The position numbers were made by a program, and so were the translations under genes. A stretch of 6,491 bases of DNA from a bacterium (lineage in GTDB: Bacteria; Planctomycetota; B15-G4; JADJEK01): the NCBI GenBank assembly GCA_030428825.1, contig JAUIEL010000412.1, positions 1 through 6,491 of the forward strand. The letters run 5' to 3'. Positions within the stretch are counted from its first letter, which is position 1. Each line of letters begins with the position of its first letter. Under the pieces are notes generated by a model, which ran no database searches, was not told the origin of the DNA, and saw nothing but the letters and a program-made list of their open reading frames with translations. Shown piece by piece: positions 1 through 6,326 of this stretch.

Positions 1-122
1 GGAGTCGCATCGTCCTGTGCGGCGGCGGTCTGAGGCGCCGTCAGGCCGAAGAGAGCCAGTCCGGCGACTATCGATGAAAGGAGGGAGCGAGGGCGTCGGA
101 TCGTCGGGCGGGTCAAAGGCAT
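1..122 (-). CDS. Secreted protein, N-terminal fragment (signal peptide only)
   Basis: An ATG at 122-120 opens a frame with no stop to the window edge, giving 40 codons. The translation begins MPLTRPTIRRPRS, followed by a hydrophobic core (SSIVAGLALFGL) and a small-residue region ending TAAAQDDAT. This is a textbook Sec signal peptide: basic N-region with several Arg, hydrophobic stretch at about residues 16-27, and a probable cleavage site after AAA or AQ near residue 35. The mature protein lies outside the window, so its function cannot be called. The twin Arg does not fit a Tat motif well, since Pro follows it and no Phe-Leu-Lys comes after. No strong Shine-Dalgarno precedes the ATG; only a weak GTGGA directly abuts it. 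It lies downstream of the 231-residue exported protein on the same strand, with a 101-base gap. Confidence 0.7.
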   Translation of the reverse strand, partial: MPLTRPTIRRPRSLLSSIVAGLALFGLTAPQTAAAQDDAT

Positions 123-223
123 TCCACTCAGGTTCCCGAGGTAGGACTAGTCCAGCCGATTGGCGGCTAATATGAGCCCTACGGCCGCGAAACGCAGCAC
201 CTTTGCGGCACCTTTAACGTATT
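123..223 (-). promoter_or_regulatory. Intergenic region between two minus-strand genes
   Basis: This 101-base gap is clearly richer in A/T than the surrounding genes, as expected for a promoter region. On the minus strand a TAAAAT hexamer (226-221, overlapping the stop of the upstream gene) matches five of six bases of the -10 consensus, but no good -35 lies 17 bases upstream. A tandem 11-base repeat (194-215) follows directly. A short inverted repeat, AGCCG at 154-158 and CGGCT at 164-168, could form a small hairpin but has no U-run, so it is not a convincing terminator. Promoter activity is inferred only. Confidence 0.35.
194..215. repeat. Tandem 11-base direct repeat, possible operator
   Basis: Two back-to-back copies, GCAGCACCTTT (194-204) and GCGGCACCTTT (205-215), differ at one base. 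The period of 11 bases is about one helical turn, so both copies face the same side of the DNA, as is common for operator half-sites. The repeat lies upstream of the secreted-protein gene that starts at 122, just downstream of a TAAAAT -10-like hexamer on the minus strand. The repeat is seen directly; its regulatory role is inferred. Confidence 0.45.
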
Positions 224-919
224 TTAATCCGCCAGGAGCCGTCGCGCCGCCGCACCGAGCCGGGCCGGCGGGAGCGACCGGGAGAGGTCGGAGGAGAACG
301 AGACCGGATGCTCCGCCTCGCCCGCGCCGGCCGTCCCCTCCACGAACAGTCCGGAGAGCGTGAAGGCGCGCTCCCGGGCGGTCACGAGGAAGCGGCCCGG
401 CGTGACGTGGGACGGGGCGGCGAGGACCTCGGCGTCGTCGAGCGCGACGGCCATCGTTCCGCCGCGGAACCGGACGTCGACGGTGACGTTTCGGCCGACG
501 TCGAAGTGGGAGGTCCCGGGGGCGACGTCCGCCGCCGCGGTCTCGACCCACGGCGTGTCGGCCCATCTCCGGTGTCCGATCGAGACGCGCCGGGCGGCGA
601 TCGAGGCGACCCGCTCCTGTCCGTTCGGCGCGACCCAGCGGAGTTCGAGGGACGCGCCGAGGTGGAGGGGGGTCGCCACGATCCGGACCGTCCGGGCCTT
701 CAGGGTCCCGTCCTCGCCGATCCCCGTGGCGAGCGACCGGTCCGGGTCGAGCCGCACGGCTCCTCCGTCGCGCGTCCCGTCCTCGGCGCCGTCCGGGTCG
801 ACGATCGCCCAGCCGGCCGCGGGGTCGGCGCGATGAGGGGCCCGTCGCGCCGCGTCGACGGCGGCGGCGAGGCCTCCGGCGACGAGGAGCGCGACGAGGA
901 GTCGAGAGGGGCGGGGCAT
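224..919 (-). CDS. Exported protein of unknown function, beta-rich (231 aa)
   Basis: The ATG at 919-917 is chosen because it begins a clear export signal: MPRPSR, then a hydrophobic core LLVALLVAGGLAAAV (residues 7-21) and a likely cleavage site VDA|AR after residue 23. The frame stays open upstream to 1060, but that stretch is Arg-rich, non-hydrophobic and overlaps the divergent intergenic region. The mature part has no cysteine and shows alternating hydrophobic residues typical of beta strands, for example LELRWV, VTVDVRF and TMAVALDDAEVL. The later half (about residues 85-200), with FRGGTMAVALDD followed by GRFLVTARERAFTLSGLFVEG, resembles the sandwich folds of laminin-G/concanavalin-like or DUF1080-type domains. 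That is only a fold guess from strand pattern; no catalytic motif is visible. An uncleaved N-terminal membrane anchor is the alternative to a signal peptide. It is divergent from the AOR gene. Confidence 0.75.
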   Translation of the reverse strand: MPRPSRLLVALLVAGGLAAAVDAARRAPHRADPAAGWAIVDPDGAEDGTRDGGAVRLDPDRSLATGIGEDGTLKARTVRIVATPLHLGASLELRWVAPNGQERVASIAARRVSIGHRRWADTPWVETAAADVAPGTSHFDVGRNVTVDVRFRGGTMAVALDDAEVLAAPSHVTPGRFLVTARERAFTLSGLFVEGTAGAGEAEHPVSFSSDLSRSLPPARLGAAARRLLAD

Positions 920-1005
920 GGGCGGCCGGGTTCCGAGGGCGGGCGAGTGTAACCGGCGCGTGGTCCGATCTTCCCCGGCGGATCGAGCCGCCCGTCGGCG
1001 GCCGA

Positions 1006-1034
1006 GGTTGAACCGGGCCCGGCCTCCGGTTGAA
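1006..1034. repeat. Direct repeat GGTTGAA with central palindrome
   Basis: GGTTGAA occurs at 1006-1012 and again at 1028-1034, a spacing of 22 bases, or about two helical turns. Between them lies the perfect 10-base palindrome CCGGGCCCGG (1013-1022). The first copy also reads as an odd palindrome, GGTTGAACC. The array coincides with the candidate promoter of the AOR gene, so a regulator could bind here, but GC-only palindromes are common in such DNA. Confidence 0.3.
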
Positions 1035-1036
1035 AT
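1008..1036 (+). promoter_or_regulatory. Candidate sigma-70-type promoter of the AOR operon
   Basis: TTGAAC (1008-1013) and TGAAAT (1031-1036) each match four of six consensus bases and are separated by exactly 17 bases. In a region this GC-rich such a pair stands out. Transcription would begin near 1043, leaving a leader of about 40 bases before the GTG at 1084. A GC palindrome sits inside the spacer. The assignment rests on consensus matching only, and sigma factor preferences of the host are unknown. Confidence 0.3.
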
Positions 1037-1074
1037 GCGGTTCCCGCCCCCACGCCGCACCGGCCGAACCGAAT

Positions 1075-1079
1075 GAGGA
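1075..1079 (+). promoter_or_regulatory. Ribosome binding site that sets the AOR start
   Basis: GAGGA lies four bases before the GTG at 1084 and is the only purine-rich site near the beginning of the frame, so it decides the start over the in-frame TTG at 1030. A four-codon frame (ATG at 1073, Met-Arg-Ile-Ser, TGA at 1085-1087) overlaps the GTG, so its stop and the AOR start share GTGA. That micro-frame is probably incidental. Confidence 0.55.
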
Positions 1080-1083
1080 TCTC

Positions 1084-3444
1084 GTGACGACCGTCAGTCC
1101 GCCCCCGACCTCGGCCGGCATCCGCGCCCGGGTCGACGCGCTCCTCGAGCGCCTGCACGACACGCCCCGCTACCCGACGCAGGGGTGCGTGCTCCTCGTC
1201 GACCTGGAGCGGCAGGAGACCCGCCGCGGATATCTCCCGATCGAGATCGTCCGGCGCTTCCTCGGCGGCCGGGGCTCGAACATGGTCCTCCTCTACAGCC
1301 TGCTCGACGAGTCGCTCGACCCGCTCCACCCGGACGTCCCGTTGATCTTCGGCACCGGCATCCTGACCGGCTTCGTCCCGTCGGCGGCGCGCGGCAACGT
1401 CACCTCGTGGGCGCCCGACTCGGGCGTGCTGATGGACGCGAACTGCGGCGACTTCGTCCCCGGCTTCATGAAGATGCACGGGTACGACCACATCGTGCTG
1501 TACGGCCGGGCGAAGGGGTGGTCGCTCCTCCACATCGACCACGAGCACGTCGGGTTCGTCGACGCGTCGCCGTACGTCGGGCTCGACAACATCGACCTCC
1601 GGCCGAAGGTCGCCGAGGACTTCGGCGTCCGCGAGGGCGCGACGATGGCGATGGCGTCGATCACGACCGCCGGCGAGAACCTCGTGAACTGCGCCGGCAT
1701 CATGGGCGGTCCGAAGGCGATCTACGCCCGCGGCGGCCCCGGCGCCAAGATGGGTTCGCTCCGCCTGAAGGCGCTCCTCCTGACCGGCAGCGCCAAGGAG
1801 CCGCCGACGCACGAGCCGTTCAAGAAGTTCAACGGCCCGATCGCGAAGAAGGTCCTCGGCACGAGCGTGGTGAAGAACGCGCTGAAGACGGTCGGGACCC
1901 CGTTCCTCTACAAGCCGAGCCGCGTGCTGGGGGCGATGGGGACGAAGAACAACCAGGTGACGACCTGGACCGAGGAGCTCGACGCCGACAACATCGATCC
2001 GTACCGCCCCGGCATGGCCGGCTGCTTCAAGTGCCCGGTCAACTGCCGGCCGCTGAACGACATGACGCCGGAAGGGAAGGGGTACTACGGCGCCGGCGCG
2101 ATGAAGGGGCTGAAGGGGAACGCCTCGTACGACCTCTCGCAGGTCGACGTCGCGCACGAGACCGAGGGCGGGTACCGGAAGACCGGGCGCCACGGCGACG
2201 GGACGTTCGACAAGTACGACAAGGGGGACGGCCCCGAGTACGTCACCCTCGGCAAGTTCGGGCCGATGGTCGGCGTCACGACGATCGAGCACGTCCTCCG
2301 GCTGAACAACATCTGCAACGACCTCGGCCTCGACACCTCGTCGACCGGTTCGGCGATCGCCTGGGCGATGGAGCTGTGGGAGCGCGGGCTGATCACCGAG
2401 AAGGAGACGGGCGGCCTCGACCTGTCGTGGGGGAACTTCGACTCGATCGAGCGGCTCCTCTTCCTGATCGCGAAGCGGGAGGGGTTCGGGGACGTCGTCG
2501 CCGACTCCGCGCGGGCGGTCGAGACCGGGAAGTACCCGGCCGAGGCGCTGAAGTACCGGATGGCGGTGAAGGGGCTGTTCCAGTCCGACCCGCACGACGC
2601 GCGCATCCTGAAGGCGTTCGCGCTCGGCCTGGCGGTGGCGACCCGCGGCATGGACCACCTCCGGAACCGCGTCACCCTCGAGATCAACGCCCGCATCAAC
2701 GACGACGAGGCGTTCAAGACCGCGCTCTACGGCGGGAAGGTCGCGCCCGAGCCGAACTCGTACGAGGGGAAGGAGATCGCGGTCCGGAAGTGCGAGAACA
2801 CCTTCGCGGCCGGCGACTCGGTCGGGATGTGCCGCTTCACGACGAAGCTGTTCAACTCCCCGTCCCTCCCGGAGTACGCCGAGTTCAAGGAGCAGATCGG
2901 CCACGTGACCGGGCTCGAGTTCGACGAGGCGGAGCTGGACGAGTGCGGCCGCTGGATCACGGGCCTCGAGCGGATGATCAACGCGCGCCTCGGCGTCCGC
3001 GCGAAGGACGACACCCTCCCCGACCGCTGGTTCGACGAGGGGACGACGTACGGGCCGTTCCTCGGGGAGAAGGTCGACCGGGACGAGTTCCGAAAGATGC
3101 GGAGCCGGTTCTACGAGGTGACCGGGCTCGACGCCGAGGGGGCGCCGAAGCCGGACTGGCGCCGCGAGCTGGCCCGGCTGGCGACCGGGTTCGAGGTCCG
3201 GGTGAAGCTTCCGGCGCCGGTCGACGGCGCGCCGGACGGCGTGGTCGTCGTCGACCGTCCCGCCCGGACCGTCGGCGCGCTCCTCGCCGAGCTCGCCCGC
3301 GTCGCGCCCGAGGCCGCGGGCGTGATCGGCGACGAGTCGGTCAACGTGGCGGTGAACGGCGAGATGCTCCTCTCCGGCGCCTCGGACCACCCGATCTCGA
3401 CCGGGGACGCCGTCGAGCTGATCCGGGCGTTCTCGGGGGGTTGA
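1084..3444 (+). CDS. Tungsten/molybdenum aldehyde:ferredoxin oxidoreductase with fused C-terminal MoaD/ThiS domain
   Basis: A 786-residue protein of the AOR family, whose characterised cytoplasmic members oxidise aldehydes to carboxylic acids with ferredoxin, using a W or Mo bis-pterin and a 4Fe-4S cluster. After an extension of about 30 residues comes the AOR N-terminal domain (about 30-235, including GGRGSNM, FGTGILTG and ARGGPGAKMG). The C-terminal AOR domains follow to about 700. Cluster ligands are C314, C317 and C321 (GCFKCPVNC) and C583 (DSVGMC). The pterin motifs are NDLGLD (412-417) and DSVGMC. E385 in GPEY and H525 in RGMDHLR match the catalytic Glu and His of Pyrococcus AOR. Residues 703-786 form a beta-grasp sulfur-carrier domain (VAVNGE, then GDAVELI) ending in FSGG. 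Usual AORs have about 600-650 residues; the N-extension, an insertion of about 46 residues after C321 and the MoaD tail explain the excess. The substrate cannot be told. GTG start is supported by GAGGA upstream. Confidence 0.94.
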   Translation: MTTVSPPPTSAGIRARVDALLERLHDTPRYPTQGCVLLVDLERQETRRGYLPIEIVRRFLGGRGSNMVLLYSLLDESLDPLHPDVPLIFGTGILTGFVPSAARGNVTSWAPDSGVLMDANCGDFVPGFMKMHGYDHIVLYGRAKGWSLLHIDHEHVGFVDASPYVGLDNIDLRPKVAEDFGVREGATMAMASITTAGENLVNCAGIMGGPKAIYARGGPGAKMGSLRLKALLLTGSAKEPPTHEPFKKFNGPIAKKVLGTSVVKNALKTVGTPFLYKPSRVLGAMGTKNNQVTTWTEELDADNIDPYRPGMAGCFKCPVNCRPLNDMTPEGKGYYGAGAMKGLKGNASYDLSQVDVAHETEGGYRKTGRHGDGTFDKYDKGDGPEYVTLGKFGPMVGVTTIEHVLRLNNICNDLGLDTSSTGSAIAWAMELWERGLITEKETGGLDLSWGNFDSIERLLFLIAKREGFGDVVADSARAVETGKYPAEALKYRMAVKGLFQSDPHDARILKAFALGLAVATRGMDHLRNRVTLEINARINDDEAFKTALYGGKVAPEPNSYEGKEIAVRKCENTFAAGDSVGMCRFTTKLFNSPSLPEYAEFKEQIGHVTGLEFDEAELDECGRWITGLERMINARLGVRAKDDTLPDRWFDEGTTYGPFLGEKVDRDEFRKMRSRFYEVTGLDAEGAPKPDWRRELARLATGFEVRVKLPAPVDGAPDGVVVVDRPARTVGALLAELARVAPEAAGVIGDESVNVAVNGEMLLSGASDHPISTGDAVELIRAFSGG

Positions 3445-3452
3445 CCGGGTCG

Positions 3453-3962
3453 ATGCCGCTCCGCGCCGCGCCGCTCGCCGCCGCCCTCGTCGTCCTCCTC
3501 GCCTGCTCCGAGGCGCGGAACACGCCGTCCGACGCGTTCGTCTCCGTCCGGACGGCGATCGCCGAGTCGCGGTGGGAGCTCCTGTACGACGTGCTGACCC
3601 CCGAGGTGCGGGAGCTCTACGACGAGCAGATCGCGACGAAGGACGCCGAGCTCGCCGCGCTCGCGCGCCGAGACGGGCCGTCCGCCGCCGACGCCCTCCT
3701 CCGGCCGATCGGGATCTCGCACGACGAGTGGAAGCGGCTCGACGCCCGGGCCCGGTTCGCGGGGATCTTCGAGGCGAGCGCGCGCGCCCAGTTCGTGTCG
3801 ATGGGGGTGAACGAGGAGCACCTGAAGGACTCGGAGATCCGGTCGGTCGAGTCGCACGGCGGCCGGGCCGAGGTCGTCGTCGACGACGGCAAGGGACACC
3901 GCACGCGCCTGACGTTCACGCTCGTCGACGGGACGTGGCGCTTCGACCCGGGAGAGCCGTGA
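3453..3962 (+). CDS. Small lipoprotein, possible NTF2-like fold (169 aa)
   Basis: The ATG lies 8 bases after the AOR stop, so translation is probably coupled; no good Shine-Dalgarno is present. The N-terminus MPLR, a hydrophobic stretch (residues 5-17) and the lipobox LLAC place the lipidated Cys at residue 18. Ser at +2, not Asp, would favour outer-membrane sorting if the host follows the usual Gram-negative rule. The mature part opens with an amphipathic helix region (SDAFVSVRTAIAESRWELLYDVLTP is the visible trend, residues 26-50), continues mostly helical and charged, and ends with beta strands (AEVVVDDGKGHRTRLTFTLVDGTWRF region, 139-164). This helix-then-sheet layout with a closing W-R-F strand resembles NTF2-like/SnoaL or DUF4878-type domains, which usually have binding roles. 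The fold is a guess, and no catalytic residue is evident. Its last four bases overlap the peptidase gene. Confidence 0.85.
   Translation: MPLRAAPLAAALVVLLACSEARNTPSDAFVSVRTAIAESRWELLYDVLTPEVRELYDEQIATKDAELAALARRDGPSAADALLRPIGISHDEWKRLDARARFAGIFEASARAQFVSMGVNEEHLKDSEIRSVESHGGRAEVVVDDGKGHRTRLTFTLVDGTWRFDPGEP
3950..3954 (+). promoter_or_regulatory. Ribosome binding site within the lipoprotein gene for the peptidase
   Basis: GGGAG sits four bases before the GTG at 3959 and lies inside the last codons of the lipoprotein gene. Together with the GTGA stop/start overlap it selects this start and points to coupled translation. Confidence 0.65.
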
Positions 3963-6325
3963 CCGACTGGCTCGTTCCCGAACAGGACGTCGTCCGGATC
4001 GTCGACGCCGCCCCGACGCCGCTCGTCCAGGTCAGCCCCGACGGCCGGCGCCTGCTGACGCTGTCGTACCGCGCGCTCCCGCCGCTGGCGCAGCTCGCCG
4101 AGCCGATGCTCGGGCTCGCCGGCGTCCGGTTCCACCCGCGCCTCCACCAGTGGCGTCGCCCGTACGACTTCACCGGCTACACGATCCGCGACCTCGACAC
4201 GGGCGACGTCCGCTCGATCGAGACGCCGGACGGGGCGCGCCTCGGCCGGGCGGTCTTCTCCCCCGACGGACGAAGGCTCGCGTTCGGCCACACGACCGAC
4301 TCCGGCGTCGAGCTCTGGCTCGGCGACCCGGCGACGGGCGCGGCGCGGCGTCTCCTCGACCGGAAGCTGAACCAGACGATGGGCGGCTCGGCGTCGTGGT
4401 GGGCCGGGCGCGACGCGCTGCTGGTGCTGCTGGTCGACCCGAACCGCGGCGAGCCGCCGGCCCCGCCGCGGGTCCCCCCCGGGCCGAGGGCCGAGGAGAC
4501 GGCCGGGCGCGCCGCGACGCACCGGACGTGGGCGGACCTCCTCCGGACCGCCCACGACGAGGCGCTCTTCGACCACTACCTGACCGGGCAGCTCGCGCGG
4601 GTCGACCTCGCCCCGGACGGCGGCCCGGCGACCCTGACCGAGCTCGGCGAGCCGGGGGTCTTCCTCGACGCCGCGGTCTCGCCGGACGGGACGACCGTCC
4701 TCGTGGAGCGGGTCCTCCCGCCGTACCCGCACGACGTCCCGCTGCACCGCTTCGCGCACGCGATCGAGCTGTGGGACGAGTCGGGGCGGCTCGTGCGGAC
4801 GGTGGCGACGCAGCCGGTCGCGGACGAGGTGCCGATCCAGGGCGTGACGGTCGGGCCGCGCGCCGCGTCGTGGCAGCCGCTCGAGCCGGCGACGCTCGTC
4901 TTCGCGGAGGCGCTCGACGGCGGCGACCCGCGGACGACGGCCGAGCACCGGGACCGGCTGCTCCGGCTCGAGGCGCCGTTCGACGGTCCGCCGGTCGAGA
5001 CGGCGCGGACCGGCGAGCGGTTCGTCGGGCTCGACTGGCTGGAGCGGCCGGGGCGGGCCTTGGTGTCGGAGTGGGACCGCGACCGGCGCTGGGTGAAGAC
5101 CGTCCTCCACGACCTCTCGGGCGGGTCGATCGAGCCGCGGGTCGTGTTCGACCGCTCGATCGACGACCGGTACGGCGACCCGGGCCAGCCGGTCCGCCGG
5201 CGGACGCCGGACGGCTCGGTCGTCGCGCGGATGGACGGCGACGCGGTCTTCCTCGTCGGCGACGGCGCGACGGAGGAGGGGGACCGGCCGTTCCTCGATC
5301 GGTTCGACCTCGAGACCGGCGAGAAGGAGCGGCTGTTCCGGGCGGACGCCGAGCGGTACGCGCACTTCGTCCAGTTCACCGCGTCCGGCGAGGGGCCGAG
5401 CCGCGACTTCGTGATCCGACGCGAGTCGGCGACCGAGCCGCCGAACTTCCACCTCGTGAGCGGCGCGGACGGCTCGACGCGGCCGCTGACCGCGTTCGAG
5501 GACCCGCACCCGCAGCTCACCGGGATCGAGAAGACGGTGCTGACGTACGAGCGGGCCGACGGCGTGAAGCTGTCGGGGACGCTCTACCTGCCGCCCGGGC
5601 GCCGGCCGGGGGAGAAGCTGCCGCTCCTCCTCTGGGCGTACCCGCACGAGTACACCGACCAGGGGACCGCGTCGCAGGTGAAGGCGCAGCCGAACCGGTT
5701 CACGCGGCTCGCCGGGACGTCGCCGCTGATGTTCCTGACGCAGGGGTTCGCGGTCCTCGAGGACGCCACGATGCCGGTCGTCGGCGACCCCGCGACGTGC
5801 AACGACACGTTCGTCGAGCAGATCGTCGAGTCGGCGCGGGCCGCGATCGCGGCGTGCGCGGAGGAGGGCGGCTGCGACCCCGAGCGCGTCGCGGTCGGCG
5901 GGCACTCGTACGGCGCGTTCATGACCGCGAACCTCCTCGCGCACTCCGACCTCTTCCGGGCCGGCATCGCCCGCTCGGGGGCGTACAACCGGACGCTCAC
6001 CCCGTTCGGGTTCCAGAACGAGCGGCGTCCGTTCTGGGAGGCGAAGGAGTCGTACCGGACGGTCTCGCCGTTCGACCACGCCGAGTCGCTGAAGGCCCCG
6101 ATCCTCCTGATCCACGGCGAGAAGGACGACAACCCGGGGACGGCGCCGATCCAGACCGAGCGGATGTACCACGCGCTCGCCGGCCTCGGCGGCACCGCGC
6201 GCCTCGTGATGCTCCCCGAGGAGGGGCACGGCTACGCGGCCCGCGAGTCGGTGTTGCACGTCCTCGCCGAGAGCTTCCGCTGGCTCGACCGGTTCGTGAA
6301 AGGGGTGCCGGCGGGGGAGGGGTAA
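3959..6325 (+). CDS. S9 family serine peptidase, glutamyl endopeptidase-like (S9D), 788 aa
   Basis: A prolyl-oligopeptidase-family serine peptidase with an N-terminal beta-propeller and a C-terminal alpha/beta-hydrolase. Blade-type SPDG motifs occur at 26-29, 101-104 and 241-244. The catalytic domain starts near residue 525. Ser650 lies in GGHSYGAF, the acid is Asp723 (or the adjacent Asp724) in HGEKDDN, and His757 is in EEGHGY. The stretch LPPLAQLAEPMLGLAGVR (40-57), the PGPRAEETAGR motif (174-184) and DLLRTAHDEALFDHY (193-207) are characteristic of the chloroplast glutamyl endopeptidase (CGEP) group, known for cleaving after Glu, so I prefer S9D over acylaminoacyl-peptidase or dipeptidyl-peptidase IV types. 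Length fits a full-length member. No signal peptide follows the GTG start (MTDWLVPEQD), so it should act in the cytoplasm, while many bacterial relatives are exported. The start is fixed by GGGAG and the 4-base overlap with the lipoprotein gene. Confidence 0.9.
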   Translation: MTDWLVPEQDVVRIVDAAPTPLVQVSPDGRRLLTLSYRALPPLAQLAEPMLGLAGVRFHPRLHQWRRPYDFTGYTIRDLDTGDVRSIETPDGARLGRAVFSPDGRRLAFGHTTDSGVELWLGDPATGAARRLLDRKLNQTMGGSASWWAGRDALLVLLVDPNRGEPPAPPRVPPGPRAEETAGRAATHRTWADLLRTAHDEALFDHYLTGQLARVDLAPDGGPATLTELGEPGVFLDAAVSPDGTTVLVERVLPPYPHDVPLHRFAHAIELWDESGRLVRTVATQPVADEVPIQGVTVGPRAASWQPLEPATLVFAEALDGGDPRTTAEHRDRLLRLEAPFDGPPVETARTGERFVGLDWLERPGRALVSEWDRDRRWVKTVLHDLSGGSIEPRVVFDRSIDDRYGDPGQPVRRRTPDGSVVARMDGDAVFLVGDGATEEGDRPFLDRFDLETGEKERLFRADAERYAHFVQFTASGEGPSRDFVIRRESATEPPNFHLVSGADGSTRPLTAFEDPHPQLTGIEKTVLTYERADGVKLSGTLYLPPGRRPGEKLPLLLWAYPHEYTDQGTASQVKAQPNRFTRLAGTSPLMFLTQGFAVLEDATMPVVGDPATCNDTFVEQIVESARAAIAACAEEGGCDPERVAVGGHSYGAFMTANLLAHSDLFRAGIARSGAYNRTLTPFGFQNERRPFWEAKESYRTVSPFDHAESLKAPILLIHGEKDDNPGTAPIQTERMYHALAGLGGTARLVMLPEEGHGYAARESVLHVLAESFRWLDRFVKGVPAGEG

Positions 6326-6326
6326 C

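Larger units (their letters stand above)
920..1083. promoter_or_regulatory. Divergent intergenic region
   Basis: This 164-base non-coding stretch separates the minus-strand exported protein from the plus-strand AOR operon and must hold promoters for one or both. Towards the minus-strand gene there is a TACACT hexamer (951-946) acceptable as a -10, but no convincing -35 upstream of it. Towards the AOR the better candidate lies at 1008-1036 and is listed separately. The Arg-rich frames that cross the region on both strands have no coding character. Confidence 0.5.

Noticed and set aside
154..168. Inverted repeat AGCCG/CGGCT as a terminator
   Set aside because: The stem is only five pairs and no U-run follows on either strand, so it does not meet the pattern of an intrinsic terminator.
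412..417. Asn instead of Asp at the first position of the AOR DxxGLD pterin motif (codons around 2317-2334) as a sign of inactivity
   Set aside because: As I recall, many AOR-family proteins have Asn there (CNxxGLD), and the other active-site residues are intact, so this is not evidence of a broken enzyme. The start and end given here are residue numbers.
1030..1083. TTG at 1030 as the AOR start, giving 18 more residues
   Set aside because: It has no good ribosome binding site, overlaps the candidate -10 and repeats, and the added residues (KCGSRPHAAP and onward) do not resemble the family. GTG at 1084 has GAGGA upstream.
700..3390. An 896-codon minus-strand frame opposite the AOR
   Set aside because: Low-complexity Arg/Val/Asp/Glu-rich translation, and it crosses the exported-protein gene in another frame. 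The plus-strand AOR has complete family motifs, so this is a shadow.
1185..3452. In-frame extension of the lipoprotein frame upstream through the AOR gene
   Set aside because: The upstream part is Arg/Pro/Gly-rich nonsense, while the ATG at 3453 begins a proper lipoprotein signal just after the AOR stop.
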